This document shows positions 19,282 through 28,972 of a DNA stretch of 64,000 bases, in pieces (the stretch's first letter is position 1; every line of letters starts with the position of its first letter). The notes under the pieces were generated by a model. It ran no database searches. It worked only from the letters and a program-made list of their open reading frames with translations, and was not told the DNA's origin. Origin of the DNA: Streptomyces bikiniensis (lineage in GTDB: Bacteria > Actinomycetota > Actinomycetes > Streptomycetales > Streptomycetaceae); contig JNWL01000049.1 in NCBI GenBank assembly GCA_000716465.1, positions 1 to 64,000 of the forward strand, in the 5' to 3' direction. Position numbers and translations under genes: made by a program.

Positions 19282-22200
19282 GCGCGCAGGCGCAGGCCTC
19301 TGGGGGTGGCCAGGAAGCCCGCCGCCTCCAGGGGGCGGGCCAGCGGGGAGGTCAGGGCCGCGGCGCCGTTGAGCCGTTCCACCGTGACCGTGCCCAGGGT
19401 GCCCGCGCGGGCGGACGCGGCCAGGGCCTCTGCCGCCGCTGTGAGGGCCGGGTCGTCCGGGTCGGTCGGCCAGGACAGGAGCGTCTTGCCGCCGCGCTCC
19501 ACGTAGAGCGTCAGCTCGCCGTCGACCAGGACCACCATCGCGCCCGCCTTGCGGCCCGGTTTGTGCCCGGCGCCGGTCGGCGGCTCGGGCCAGGACAGGG
19601 CGGCGCCGTACGCGTTCGCCGGATCGGCCGCCGCCAGGACCAGGGCTCGCGGACCGGCCGCCGCCTCGACGCCCCGGTCCCGCGCGGTCGCCGCGGCCCG
19701 CAGCCGGTCCACCGCGCCGTCCATCGCGAACTGGGCCGCGCCGAGCCCCTCCACGACATAGCCCCTGCGGGCCTGGCCGCTGTCCTCGAAGGCGGCCAGG
19801 ATCCGGTACACGGCCGAGAAACCGCCCTCCACGCCCTCGGCGGCCACCGCGCCCCGGGTGACCACCCCGTGCCGGTCCAGGAGGGTGCGGGCCAGGGCGT
19901 GCGCCCGCTGGGTCGGCTCCGGTTCGCGCGACGGCAGCAGCGACCAGCGGCCCGAGACCGTGGGCGGGCCCGTGCGGGACACCGGCCGGGCCGACGCGGT
20001 CAGGGTGCCGTACCGGCCGCGGGGGACCGTGCGGCGCGCGCGGTGCGCGGTGGCGCCGGCCGTGCGGCCCGAGCCGAGCAGCGCCCGCAGCGGGGCGAGG
20101 GTGTCATTAGTGAGCCGGCCCGACCAGGCCAGGTCCCAGAGCGCGTCGGTCAGCTGCGGATCGGTGGCGTCCGGGTGGGTGGTCGCCCGGACCTGGTCGG
20201 CGATCTGGCGGAAGAACAGGCCGTACCCGCCGGAGAGGGCGGTGAGCACCGACTCGTGCAGCGCGGACAGCTCCAGCGGGTGCGGCGGGGGCAGGAGCAG
20301 CGGGGCCGCGTCCGCGAGGTACAGCGAGACCCAGCCGTCCTTGCCGGGCAGCGAGCCCGCGCCCGCCCACACCACCTCGCCGGTGGTCGTCAGCTCGTCC
20401 AGCATCGCCGGGGAGTAGTCCCGCACCCGGGACGGCAGGACCAGCTTCTCCAGGGCGGAGGCCGGGACGGGGGCGCCCTGGAGCTGCTCGACCGCCCGGA
20501 CCAGGCCGTCGATCCCGTGCAGACGGTGGCTCCCCAGGTGCTGCCACTGGGGCAGGAAGGAGGCGAGGGCCGCCGGGGGCACCGGCTCCAGCTCGTGGCG
20601 CAGGGCCGCCAGGGAGCGCCGGCGCAGTCGGCGCAGGACGGTGGCGTCGCACCACTCCTGGCCGATGCCCGAGGGATGGAACTCGCCCTGGACGACCCGT
20701 CCGGACGCGGCGAGCCGCTGGAGGGCGCCGTCGGTGACGGCCGTGCCCAGGCCGAAGCGCTCACCGGCCAGGGAGGAGGTGAACGGGCCGTGCGTGCGCG
20801 CGTACCGGGCGAGGAGGTCGCCCAGCGGGTCCTTGACCGGCTCGGTGAAGGCCTCGGGGACGCCGACCGGCAGGGCCGTGCCCAGGGCGTCCCTGAGCCG
20901 GCCCGCGTCCTCGATCGCCGCCCAGTGCTCCCGGCCCCCGATCCGCACCCGGATCGCGCGCCGCGCCGCCTCCAGCTCGCCCGCCCAGTCCGGATCGGCG
21001 CCCCGCTCGGCCAGCTCGGCGCCGGTGAGCGGGCCCAGGACCCGCAGCAGGTCGGCGACGCCCTCCACGTCCTTGATCCGCCGGTCCTCCGTCAGCCACT
21101 GGAGCTCCCGCTCCAGCTCCGTCAGGACGTCCGCGTCGAGCAGCTCGCGCAGCTCCGCCTGGCCGAGCAGCTCGGCGAGCAGCCGGGAGTCCAGGGAGAG
21201 CGCGGCGGCCCGCCGCTCCGCGAGCGGCGAGTCGCCCTCGTACAGGAACTGCGCCACGTAGCCGAAGAGCAGCGAGCGGGCGAAGGGGGACGGCTCGGGG
21301 GTGGTGACCTCGACGAGGCGGACCCGGCGGGCCTCGATGTCGCCCATCAGCTCCGTCAGGCCCGGGAGGTCGAAGACGTCCTGGAGGCACTCGCGGACGG
21401 CTTCCAGGACGATCGGGAACGAGCCGAACTCGCTCGCCACCTGGAGGAGCTGGGCAGCGCGCTGCCGCTGCTGCCACAGCGGGGTGCGCTTGCCCGGGTT
21501 CCGCTTCGGCAGCAGCAGGGCGCGGGCGGCGCACTCGCGGAAGCGGGAGGCGAACAGCGCGGAACCGCCCACCTGTTCGGTGACGACCTGCCCGATCTCG
21601 CCCTTGTCGAAGAGGGCGTCGGCCGCGCCGACGGGCGCCTTGTCCGCGTCGTACGCCTTGTCCGCGTGGCGGCCCGGGTCGACCGGCTCGTGGTCGAGGA
21701 GGTCCAGGCCCATGTCCAGGCCCATCAGGTCGGCGTCCGGCAGACGCAGCACGATGCCGTCGTCCGCGTGCATCACCTGCGCGTCCATGCCGTACCGCTC
21801 GGCGAGCCGGGCGCCGAGGGCCAGCGCCCACGGGGCGTGCACCTGCGCCCCGAACGGGGAGTGGATGACGACCCGCCAGTCCCCGAGCTCGTCCCGGAAG
21901 CGCTCGACCAGGATCGTCCGGTCGTCCGGCACGTGGCCGCAGGCCTCGCGCTGCTCCTTGAGGTACGCCAGGACGTTCTCGGCGGCCCACGCGTCGAGCC
22001 CGGCGGCGAGCAGCCGCAGCCGCGCGTCCTCGTCCTCCAGGGCACCGATCTCGCGGAGGAACGCGCCCACCGCCCGGCCCAGTTCGAGCGGGCGGCCCAG
22101 CTGGTCGCCCTTCCAGAACGGCAGCCGGCCCGGCGCGCCGGGCGCGGGGGTGACCAGGACCCGGTCCCGGGTGATGTCCTCGATCCGCCACGAGGTGGTG

Positions 22201-23927
22201 CCGAGCGTGAACACGTCGCCCACCCGCGACTCGTACACCATCTCCTCGTCGAGCTCCCCGACCCGGCCCCCGCCCTTCTTGGGGTCGGAGCCCGCCAGGA
22301 AGACGCCGAACAGGCCCCGGTCGGGGATCGTGCCGCCCGAGGTGACGGCGAGCCGCTGTGCACCCGGCCGGCCCGTGACCGTCCCGGCCACCCGGTCCCA
22401 GACCACGCGCGGGCGCAGCTCGGCGAAGGCGTCCGAGGGATACCGCCCCGCCAGCATGTCGAGGACGCCCGTGAACGCGGACTCGGGCAGCGACGCGAAC
22501 GGCGCCGCCCGGCGCACCACCGCGAGCAGGTCGTCCACCTGCCAGGTGTCGAGCGCGACCATCGCGACCAGCTGCTGCGCGAGCACGTCCAGCGGATTGG
22601 CGGGGATCCGCAGGGACTCGATGGCCCCCGTCCGCATCCGCTCGGTGACCACGGCCGCCTGCACCAGGTCCCCCCGGTACTTGGGGAAGACCACGCCCGT
22701 CGACACCGCGCCGACCTGGTGGCCCGCGCGGCCCACCCGCTGGAGCCCGGAGGCCACCGAGGGCGGCGACTCGACCTGCACGACCAGGTCCACCGCGCCC
22801 ATGTCGATGCCCAGCTCCAGGCTGGAGGTGGCCACCACGGCGGGCAGCCGGCCCGCCTTCAGGTCCTCCTCGACCTGGGCGCGCTGCTCCTTGGACACCG
22901 AGCCGTGATGGGCCCGGGCGAGCAGCGGCGGGGCGCCGTGCGCCGCCCCCGACTGGGCCATGACCTCGGCCGGGGGAGCCCCCTCGGGCAGGGGCTCGCC
23001 GGTCGCCCGCTCGTACGCGATCTCGTTGAGCCGGTTGCACAGGCGCTCGGCCAGGCGCCGGGAGTTGGCGAAGACGATCGTGGAGCGGTGCGACTGCACC
23101 AGGTCGGCGATCCGTTCCTCCACGTGCGGCCAGATCGACGGCCTGTCCCCGCCTTCCTTGCCCTCGGAGGCCGGGGAGCCGCCCAGCTCGCCCATGTCCT
23201 CGACGGGGACGACGACGGAGAGGTCGAACTCCTTGCCCGACGGCGGCTGCACGATCTCCACGGCGCGCCCCGGCGACAGGTAGCGGGCCACCTCGTCGAC
23301 CGGCCGGACCGTGGCCGACAGGCCGATCCGGCGCGCGGGCCTCGGCAACAGCTCGTCGAGCCGCTCCAGGGAGAGCGCCAGGTGCGCACCCCGCTTCGTG
23401 CCCGCGACCGCGTGGACCTCGTCCAGGATGACCGTCTCCACGCCCGCCAGGGCGTCGCGGGCGGCGGAGGTCAGCATCAGGAACAACGACTCGGGGGTGG
23501 TGATCAGGATGTCCGGCGGCTTGGTCGCGAGCGTCCGGCGCTCGGCGGCCGGGGTGTCGCCGGAGCGGATCCCGACCCGGACGTCCGGCTCGGGCAGTCC
23601 GAGCCGCACCGACTCCTGGCGGATGCCGGTCAGCGGAGAGCGCAGGTTCCGCTCGACGTCCACCGCGAGGGCCTTCAGCGGGGACACGTACAGCACGCGG
23701 CAGCGCTTCCTCGCCTCGGCGGGCGGGGGAGCGGACGCCAGCCGGTCCAGGGAGGCGAGGAAGGCCGCCAGCGTCTTGCCCGAGCCGGTCGGGGCGACGA
23801 CCAGCACGTCGGAGCCCGCCCCGATGGCGTTCCAGGCGCCCTCCTGCGCCGCCGTGGGCGCGGTGAAGGCCCCGGTGAACCAACCACGGGTCGCGGGGGA
23901 GAACGAGTCGAGCGCGGACCTGACCAT
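19278..23927 (-). CDS. lhr: Lhr-type ATP-dependent DNA helicase
   Basis: 1549-residue superfamily-2 helicase of the large helicase-related family. Motif I is APTGSGKT with K51, motif II is LDEVH, motif III LSATV, and the second RecA domain has SSLELGIDMG and QRVGRAGHQ. The Lhr-core winged-helix and DUF4145-like regions follow, then a long C-terminal extension of about 700 residues typical of bacterial Lhr. Such enzymes move 3' to 5' on single-stranded DNA and act in repair. ATG 23927 is chosen because the 46 residues before it are low complexity and lie in the AraC promoter. The stop codon lies in the CTAG edge of the MITE-like element. Confidence 0.93.
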   Translation of the reverse strand: MVRSALDSFSPATRGWFTGAFTAPTAAQEGAWNAIGAGSDVLVVAPTGSGKTLAAFLASLDRLASAPPPAEARKRCRVLYVSPLKALAVDVERNLRSPLTGIRQESVRLGLPEPDVRVGIRSGDTPAAERRTLATKPPDILITTPESLFLMLTSAARDALAGVETVILDEVHAVAGTKRGAHLALSLERLDELLPRPARRIGLSATVRPVDEVARYLSPGRAVEIVQPPSGKEFDLSVVVPVEDMGELGGSPASEGKEGGDRPSIWPHVEERIADLVQSHRSTIVFANSRRLAERLCNRLNEIAYERATGEPLPEGAPPAEVMAQSGAAHGAPPLLARAHHGSVSKEQRAQVEEDLKAGRLPAVVATSSLELGIDMGAVDLVVQVESPPSVASGLQRVGRAGHQVGAVSTGVVFPKYRGDLVQAAVVTERMRTGAIESLRIPANPLDVLAQQLVAMVALDTWQVDDLLAVVRRAAPFASLPESAFTGVLDMLAGRYPSDAFAELRPRVVWDRVAGTVTGRPGAQRLAVTSGGTIPDRGLFGVFLAGSDPKKGGGRVGELDEEMVYESRVGDVFTLGTTSWRIEDITRDRVLVTPAPGAPGRLPFWKGDQLGRPLELGRAVGAFLREIGALEDEDARLRLLAAGLDAWAAENVLAYLKEQREACGHVPDDRTILVERFRDELGDWRVVIHSPFGAQVHAPWALALGARLAERYGMDAQVMHADDGIVLRLPDADLMGLDMGLDLLDHEPVDPGRHADKAYDADKAPVGAADALFDKGEIGQVVTEQVGGSALFASRFRECAARALLLPKRNPGKRTPLWQQRQRAAQLLQVASEFGSFPIVLEAVRECLQDVFDLPGLTELMGDIEARRVRLVEVTTPEPSPFARSLLFGYVAQFLYEGDSPLAERRAAALSLDSRLLAELLGQAELRELLDADVLTELERELQWLTEDRRIKDVEGVADLLRVLGPLTGAELAERGADPDWAGELEAARRAIRVRIGGREHWAAIEDAGRLRDALGTALPVGVPEAFTEPVKDPLGDLLARYARTHGPFTSSLAGERFGLGTAVTDGALQRLAASGRVVQGEFHPSGIGQEWCDATVLRRLRRRSLAALRHELEPVPPAALASFLPQWQHLGSHRLHGIDGLVRAVEQLQGAPVPASALEKLVLPSRVRDYSPAMLDELTTTGEVVWAGAGSLPGKDGWVSLYLADAAPLLLPPPHPLELSALHESVLTALSGGYGLFFRQIADQVRATTHPDATDPQLTDALWDLAWSGRLTNDTLAPLRALLGSGRTAGATAHRARRTVPRGRYGTLTASARPVSRTGPPTVSGRWSLLPSREPEPTQRAHALARTLLDRHGVVTRGAVAAEGVEGGFSAVYRILAAFEDSGQARRGYVVEGLGAAQFAMDGAVDRLRAAATARDRGVEAAAGPRALVLAAADPANAYGAALSWPEPPTGAGHKPGRKAGAMVVLVDGELTLYVERGGKTLLSWPTDPDDPALTAAAEALAASARAGTLGTVTVERLNGAAALTSPLARPLEAAGFLATPRGLRLRA

Positions 23928-24051
23928 GCCCCCATCGTGCACCCGGGCACTGACAACCGCCGGGACCTGTGGAAAACCGCCCGGACGGCGCGGTGGCCCG
24001 TCACCCTCCGGTATGAGCGGACCGGAGCGGCGGGCCCGCACGCCCCTGGCG

Positions 24052-24057
24052 CAGAAT
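24052..24057 (+). promoter_or_regulatory. -10 element of a leaderless araC-type promoter
   Basis: CAGAAT ends six bases before the ATG. The bases between are GGAGGC, so a weak Shine-Dalgarno reading is also possible. Confidence 0.45.
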
Positions 24058-24063
24058 GGAGGC

Positions 24064-24933
24064 ATGGCGAGCGGGGAACGGGCACGGTACTGGCAGTACC
24101 CCGAGCTGCCCGGGGTCGACCTGCTGCACGCCCACTACGTCCGCAAGGCCTTCGCCCGCCACACCCACGAGACCTTCGTCTTCGCCGCGATCACCGAGGG
24201 CGTCGAGGCCTTCCACCACCACGACGAGCTGGTCCACGCCGGGCCCGGGCAGATCGCCCTGGTCAACCCCGGTACCCCGCACACCGGGCACGCGGGCGTC
24301 CCCGAGGGCTGGACCTACCGCACGATCTACCCCGACGCGGAGATCGTCCGGTCGATCGCCGCCGACACCCTCGCCCTGCGCGGCTCGGTCGGCTTCACCT
24401 CGCCCGTCATCGACGACCCTTACGCCGCGCGGCTCGTCGTCGGCGTCCACCGGGCCGCCGAGGAGGGCAACGCGCTCGCCGCCGACAGCCTGCTCCGGCT
24501 CGTCACCGCCCGGATGCTGCGCAGCCACGGCGGCCTGATCACCCCGCTCCCGCCCCGCTCGGCGGGCGCCCGGAACGCGGCACGCGCGCGTGAGGTCCTG
24601 GAGGGCCGGATGGCCGAGCCACCGACCCTGGAGCGCCTCGCCGCCGAGCTGGACACCAGCCCCTTCGCCCTGCTCCGGGCCTTCCGCGACACGTACGGGA
24701 TGCCGCCGCACACCTGGCTCACCGACGCGCGCGTGCGCCGCGCCCGCCGGCTGCTCGACGCCGGCGTCCCCCCGGCGGAGGCGGCCGCCGCAGTCGGCTT
24801 CACCGACCAGTCGCACCTCAACCGGCACTTCACCCGCAGCGTCGGGGTGCCGCCGGGGGCTTATCAACGCGCGCGTGAGGCGGGAAGACCCGCGGGAACG
24901 GGTGGGGCCCGGGGGCTTCGCGGGATCGGTTGA
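24064..24933 (+). CDS. AraC-family transcriptional regulator
   Basis: 289 residues. The N-terminal cupin (about 10-160) has HTHETFVFAAITEG and LVNPGTPHTGH, typical of AraC proteins that bind small ligands. Two C-terminal HTH motifs follow (about 185-280; ERLAAELDTSPFALLRAF and PAEAAAAVGFTDQSHLNRHF). It is followed after 179 bases by azlC-azlD on the same strand. AraC/AzlCD neighbourhoods are common, so it probably controls amino-acid export. It is divergent from lhr. Confidence 0.9.
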   Translation: MASGERARYWQYPELPGVDLLHAHYVRKAFARHTHETFVFAAITEGVEAFHHHDELVHAGPGQIALVNPGTPHTGHAGVPEGWTYRTIYPDAEIVRSIAADTLALRGSVGFTSPVIDDPYAARLVVGVHRAAEEGNALAADSLLRLVTARMLRSHGGLITPLPPRSAGARNAARAREVLEGRMAEPPTLERLAAELDTSPFALLRAFRDTYGMPPHTWLTDARVRRARRLLDAGVPPAEAAAAVGFTDQSHLNRHFTRSVGVPPGAYQRAREAGRPAGTGGARGLRGIG

Positions 24934-25012
24934 TCCGGCAGAACGGCCGGCCCGGCCGACCCGGCCGATTTGGCCTGCCCTGTTGACCCGGTCGGCGCGC
25001 CTGTCCGTCAGG

Positions 25013-25048
25013 CCCTGTCGGCCCTGCCAGCCCTGTCGGCCCTGCCGG
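25013..25048. repeat. 9-bp tandem repeat, four units
   Basis: Units CCCTGTCGG, CCCTGCCAG, CCCTGTCGG and CCCTGCCGG run head to tail, with degenerate CGGCC-rich copies just before. The repeat lies in the azlC upstream region. Confidence 0.8.
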
Positions 25049-25099
25049 TCAGGTCGGCCCGGTGCAAGAACGTACAAGACCCGGCGGTCCCGGCGGCCG

Positions 25100-25105
25100 T
25101 AGCGT
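25100..25105 (+). promoter_or_regulatory. -10 element of a leaderless azlC promoter
   Basis: TAGCGT ends seven bases before the GTG at 25113, and there is no ribosome-binding site. Confidence 0.55.
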
Positions 25106-25112
25106 CCCCGAC

Positions 25113-25880
25113 GTGGCAGAACAGACAGCATCCCCCGTGATACCCGACGACGCCCCGGCCAAGCCCGACGTCGCCGTCGTCCGCGACGCCCTCGGCGTCG
25201 GCGTCGCCGTCGGGCTCTCCGGCTTCGCCTTCGGCGTGACCTCGGCGGGCTCCGGACTCGGCCTCCTCCAGACCTGCGTCCTCAGCCTGCTCGTCTTCAC
25301 CGGCGCCTCGCAGTTCGCCCTCGTCGGCGCGCTCGCCGCGGGCGGCAACCCCTTCACGGCCGCCGCCGGGGCGTTCTTCCTGGGCACCCGCAACGCCTTC
25401 TACGGGCTGCGGCTCTCCCAGCTCCTCGCCCTGCCGAAGGCCGTCAGGCCCCTCGCCGCGCACTGGGTGATCGACGAGACCACGGCGGTCGCGCTCGCCC
25501 AGCCGTCCCGCCGGGCCGCCCGCATCGGCTTCACCGTCACCGGTCTCACGCTGTACGTCCTGTGGAACGCCACCACGCTCCTCGGGGCGCTCGGCGCCGA
25601 GGCGATCGGTGACACCGCCGCCTGGGGGCTCGACGCGGCCGGACCCGCCGTCTTCCTGGCCCTGCTCGCCCCCATGCTCACGTCCGCGACCGAGCGGGCC
25701 ACCGCCGGACTCGCCGTCCTGCTCGGCCTCGGCCTGCTCCCCGTGCTCCCCGCCGGGGTGCCGGTCCTCGCCGCCGCCCTCGCCGCGCCCGCGGTGCTCT
25801 GGGCGCAGGGCCGGCGCGCCGCGTCCACGACCGGCCCCACGGCCGGCTCCACGCCCCGACGAGAGAAGGACTCCCGATGA
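25113..25880 (+). CDS. azlC: AzlC-family branched-chain amino acid exporter, large subunit
   Basis: 255-residue membrane protein. The AzlC signature GFAFGVTSAGSGLGLLQ and SLLVFTGASQFALVG lies near residues 35-75, then FFLGTRNAFYGLRLSQ; about seven helices are visible. Together with AzlD it exports branched-chain amino acids or analogues such as 4-azaleucine. GTG 25113 is preferred to the earlier ATG 25062 because a -10 element sits seven bases before it and the ATG-proximal residues look like promoter DNA. The stop overlaps the azlD start (ATGA). Confidence 0.9.
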   Translation: MAEQTASPVIPDDAPAKPDVAVVRDALGVGVAVGLSGFAFGVTSAGSGLGLLQTCVLSLLVFTGASQFALVGALAAGGNPFTAAAGAFFLGTRNAFYGLRLSQLLALPKAVRPLAAHWVIDETTAVALAQPSRRAARIGFTVTGLTLYVLWNATTLLGALGAEAIGDTAAWGLDAAGPAVFLALLAPMLTSATERATAGLAVLLGLGLLPVLPAGVPVLAAALAAPAVLWAQGRRAASTTGPTAGSTPRREKDSR

Positions 25881-26185
25881 ACGTCTGGATCGCGATCGCC
25901 CTCACCGTCGCCGGGTGCTACCTGGTCAAACTCGTCGGGCTGCTCGTCCCCGCCGGGGTGCTGGAACGCCCCCTCGTCCAGCGGCTTGCGGCGCTGCTCC
26001 CCGTCGCCCTGCTCGCCGCGCTCACCGCGCAGCAGACGTTCAGCACGGGCGGCGGCCTCGTCCTGGACGCCCGGGCCGCCGGACTCGCCGCGGCCGCCGT
26101 CGCGCTCGTCCTGCGGGCGCCGTTCCTGGTCGTCGTGGGCGCCGCCGTCGCCGTCACGGCGGGGGCACGAGCCCTGGGCTGGTGA
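25877..26185 (+). CDS. azlD: AzlD-family branched-chain amino acid exporter, small subunit
   Basis: 102-residue membrane protein with four helices (WIAIALTVAGCYLVKLVGLL, then LLPVALLAALTAQQTF). Length and pattern fit AzlD, the partner of AzlC. Translation is coupled to azlC through the ATGA overlap. It converges on the toroid-fold gene with 93 bases between them; no strong terminator is seen there. Confidence 0.9.
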   Translation: MNVWIAIALTVAGCYLVKLVGLLVPAGVLERPLVQRLAALLPVALLAALTAQQTFSTGGGLVLDARAAGLAAAAVALVLRAPFLVVVGAAVAVTAGARALGW

Positions 26186-26278
26186 GCTCGGCCCCGGGGC
26201 CGTACGGGATCGGGACGACCCCGACCTCCCCGCCCATCCGGCCCGTACACCTGACCCGTACACCCGGCACCCGCCCCG

Positions 26279-27208
26279 TCAGTGGACGGGGCGGCCGTGC
26301 GCGCGGAGGGTGCGCAGGGCCTCGACGGTGACGATCGGGCGCCACTCCAGGGCGGAGCCGGGGGCCCAGGCGCGCCAGCGGATCGGCCAGCCGCCGTCCT
26401 CCTCCTGGTCGGCCGCGAGCCGGTCGAGCGACCGGGCCATCTCCTCCTCCGTGAACCAGCGCGCGGCCAGCGAGTCCGGCACGCGCGCGTAGTCGTGCGG
26501 GAAGTGGTGCTCCCCGGGCGCGTACCCGTCCGCCACCGGCCAGTCCTCCGGACGGTCCGGGTCGAGCACGGCGAGCCCCTGCTCCCGGACGAGCCGGCCG
26601 AGGCGGTCGGCGGCCGCCTCCGCGCGCGGGCGGTCCGGAGCCCCGTCGAGGAAGGCGACGGCGGCCTGGACCTCGTACGGATGGGACTTCTCCAGGGACT
26701 CCACGGCCGACCAGCAGAACTCGGTGGCCCGGAACAGCCACGCGTGCCACACCTGGTTGCGGTGGAGGAGCCCGACCACCGGACCGGTCGAGAGCAGCGC
26801 GCTCGGCGGCCGGTCGACGACCGGCACGAAGGGGGCCGAGGGGTAGGGCCGCTGCGAGGGGTGGATCGCCGGGAGGGCGCCGTCGTGCGTGGACACCGCC
26901 GTGAGGTACCGGCAGATCCGTTCGATCCGCGGCCCGCCGCAGCGGCCGATGGAGTCCAGGACCCGCAGCGCGTGCGCGGTGTGCAGCGGCTGGCTGACGG
27001 GCCCGCGCAGATCCGGTTCGAGCGCGTGGCCGTACCCGCCGTCCTCGTTCAGGTACGCCGTGAGCGCCGTCTCGACCTGATCCGCGCCACCGCGCTGGAA
27101 GTGGTAGGCGAACCGGCGCTGTTCGAGGACGCGGGCCGTGAGCCAGACGAAACGCTCGGCGCGGGCCAAGGGGGTCGGGGACGCGGAGGGGAGGGGTTTT
27201 TCGGCCAT
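26279..27208 (-). CDS. Alpha/alpha-toroid fold protein (prenyltransferase/squalene-cyclase-like), unknown function
   Basis: 309 residues. Repeated helical units with glycine/aspartate turns are visible (YLNEDGGYGHALEPDLRGP, then DQEEDGGWPIRW), as in terpenoid cyclase and protein prenyltransferase toroids. The catalytic DxDD of squalene-hopene cyclases is not seen, and no zinc site is obvious, so an enzymatic role is uncertain. It is cytosolic by sequence. It is divergent from the DUF3046 gene (79-bp gap), and both appear leaderless. A homologue occupies the same place in other Streptomyces (recalled). Confidence 0.8.
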   Translation of the reverse strand: MAEKPLPSASPTPLARAERFVWLTARVLEQRRFAYHFQRGGADQVETALTAYLNEDGGYGHALEPDLRGPVSQPLHTAHALRVLDSIGRCGGPRIERICRYLTAVSTHDGALPAIHPSQRPYPSAPFVPVVDRPPSALLSTGPVVGLLHRNQVWHAWLFRATEFCWSAVESLEKSHPYEVQAAVAFLDGAPDRPRAEAAADRLGRLVREQGLAVLDPDRPEDWPVADGYAPGEHHFPHDYARVPDSLAARWFTEEEMARSLDRLAADQEEDGGWPIRWRAWAPGSALEWRPIVTVEALRTLRAHGRPVH

Positions 27209-27214
27209 GCTCCG

Positions 27215-27220
27215 ACCGTA
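27215..27220 (-). promoter_or_regulatory. -10 element of a leaderless promoter (toroid-fold gene)
   Basis: On the minus strand TACGGT ends six bases before the ATG at 27208, with no Shine-Dalgarno sequence. Confidence 0.5.
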
Positions 27221-27275
27221 GGGCGGAAAGCCGTGCTGACAAGGCCCGCGGAGCGGGCTGCACTCTTGGGAGCGG

Positions 27276-27281
27276 GATACT
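27276..27281 (+). promoter_or_regulatory. -10 element of a leaderless promoter (DUF3046 gene)
   Basis: GATACT ends six bases before the ATG at 27288. Confidence 0.55.
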
Positions 27282-27287
27282 GGGGGC

Positions 27288-27482
27288 ATGCGGTTGACGA
27301 TTTTCTGGGAACGGATGGCCGACCACTTCGGTGCGTCGTACGCCGAGTCCTTCGCGAGTGACCATGTGATGGCGGAGCTCGGGGGCCGGACCGTACGGGA
27401 GGCGCTGGACGCCGGCTGGGAGGCGAAGGACGTGTGGCGCGCCGTCTGCGCCGCCGTCGACGTGCCCGCCGACAAGCGCTGA
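27288..27482 (+). CDS. DUF3046 protein
   Basis: 64-residue acidic protein of the actinobacterial DUF3046 family: RLTIFWERMADHFGASYAES, then a helix ending in DVWRAVCAAVDVP. DUF3046 genes are widely conserved near recA/recX in actinobacteria, and recA is 8 kb away here. The function is unknown. The small size and conserved pattern suggest a partner or regulator rather than an enzyme. Confidence 0.88.
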   Translation: MRLTIFWERMADHFGASYAESFASDHVMAELGGRTVREALDAGWEAKDVWRAVCAAVDVPADKR

Positions 27483-27575
27483 GCGGTCCGTCCACCGGCC
27501 CGGTGGGCGGACCGGGGGACGGGACCGTCGTACGGTGACGGGCGGGGGCCCGGGAGGAATGTCCGCGCGGTGCGC

Positions 27576-27581
27576 GAGACT
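27576..27581 (+). promoter_or_regulatory. -10 element of a leaderless promoter (AI-2E-type permease)
   Basis: GAGACT ends six bases before the GTG at 27588. The same hexamer and spacing precede miaA. Confidence 0.55.
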
Positions 27582-27587
27582 GGCGGG

Positions 27588-28970
27588 GTGGCCCCGACTG
27601 ACGACAGCGACGACACCGACAAGACCCCCGGCTCCGAGGAGATCCACGGGAGCCGTGGCGCCGACGAGGCCCACGGCTCCGGCGGGATCACCGGCAGGCC
27701 CGGCGGCGCCGGCAGGACCGGTTCGACCGACGTGACGGCTTCCGCGCCTCCGGCTTCCGCCATCGGCACCGGCACGGGGGGAGGCGTCGCCGTGGGCACG
27801 CCTCCCGCCCCGGAGACCGTGTCCCCGGCGGGCGCCGCGCGGATGCCGCGCTGGCTGCCCCGCGCGCTCGTCCTGGCCTTCGCGCTCTACTCCTGTTTCC
27901 TGCTGGGCAGCTGGGCCTTCCACCAGCTCGTCGGCCTCCTCGTCAACATCCTCCTGGCCTTCTTCCTCGCCCTCGCCATCGAACCGGCGGTCGGGCGCAT
28001 GGCGGCGCGCGGGATGCGCCGGGGCCTCGCCACCTTCCTCGTCTTCCTCGCCGTCCTCGTCTTCAGCGTCGGCTTCGTCGTCCTCCTGGGCTCGATGCTC
28101 GCCGGACAGATCGTCGACATGGTCGAGAACTTCCCCAAGTACCTCGACTCGCTGATCAAGTGGATCAACGACAGCTTCCACACGGACCTGTCGAGGGTCG
28201 AGGTCCAGGACAGCCTGCTCAAGTCCGACTGGCTGCAGAGGTACGTGCAGAACAGCGCTTCCGGCGTCCTCGACGTCTCCGCCACCGTCCTCGGCGGCCT
28301 GTTCCGGCTCCTCACGATCTTCCTGTTCTCGTTCTACTTCGCCGCCGACGGGCCCCGGCTGCGGCGCGCGCTCTGCTCCGTCCTGCCGCCCGCCCGGCAG
28401 GCCGAGGTGCTGCGGGCGTGGGAGATCGCGGTCGACAAGACCGGTGGCTATCTGTATTCGCGCGGCCTGATGGCCCTCATCTCGGGCGTCGCGCACTTCG
28501 TGCTCTTCGAGATCCTGGACGTGCCGTACGCCCCTGCGCTCGCCGTGTGGGTCGGTCTGGTCTCGCAGTTCATCCCGACCATCGGCACCTATCTGGCCGG
28601 CGCCCTGCCGATGCTGATCGCCTTCACCGTCAACCCCTGGTACGCGGTGTGGGTGCTCGGCTTCGTCGTGGTCTACCAGCAGTTCGAGAACTACGTCCTC
28701 CAGCCGAAGCTCACCTCGAAGACCGTGGACATCCACCCGGCGGTGGCCTTCGGTTCGGTCATCGCGGGGACGGCGCTGCTCGGTGCCGTCGGCGCGCTGA
28801 TCGCGATCCCGGCCGTCGCCACCCTGCAGGCCTTCCTCGGCGCGTACGTGAAGCGGTACGACGTGACGGATGACCCGCGCGTCCACGGCCACCGCAGGTA
28901 CGGCGAGGCGGTGGTCGCCCGGCTGCAGAAGGCCCTGCACCACAAGAAGGAGTCCGCGCCGGAGGAGTGA
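27588..28970 (+). CDS. AI-2E family (PerM-type) membrane permease
   Basis: 460 residues. An 85-residue Gly/Ser/Thr/Pro-rich cytoplasmic N-terminus precedes the permease domain (about 90-430), with about eight helices. It carries the family's long soluble loop between the early and late helices and the motif GLVSQFIPTIGTYLAGALPM. The tail is charged. Members export or take up small molecules (AI-2) or act as Na+/H+ antiporters; the substrate cannot be told from sequence. GTG 27588 is preferred over GTG 27570 because of the -10 placement. It converges on cydB. Confidence 0.85.
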   Translation: MAPTDDSDDTDKTPGSEEIHGSRGADEAHGSGGITGRPGGAGRTGSTDVTASAPPASAIGTGTGGGVAVGTPPAPETVSPAGAARMPRWLPRALVLAFALYSCFLLGSWAFHQLVGLLVNILLAFFLALAIEPAVGRMAARGMRRGLATFLVFLAVLVFSVGFVVLLGSMLAGQIVDMVENFPKYLDSLIKWINDSFHTDLSRVEVQDSLLKSDWLQRYVQNSASGVLDVSATVLGGLFRLLTIFLFSFYFAADGPRLRRALCSVLPPARQAEVLRAWEIAVDKTGGYLYSRGLMALISGVAHFVLFEILDVPYAPALAVWVGLVSQFIPTIGTYLAGALPMLIAFTVNPWYAVWVLGFVVVYQQFENYVLQPKLTSKTVDIHPAVAFGSVIAGTALLGAVGALIAIPAVATLQAFLGAYVKRYDVTDDPRVHGHRRYGEAVVARLQKALHHKKESAPEE

Positions 28971-28972
28971 GG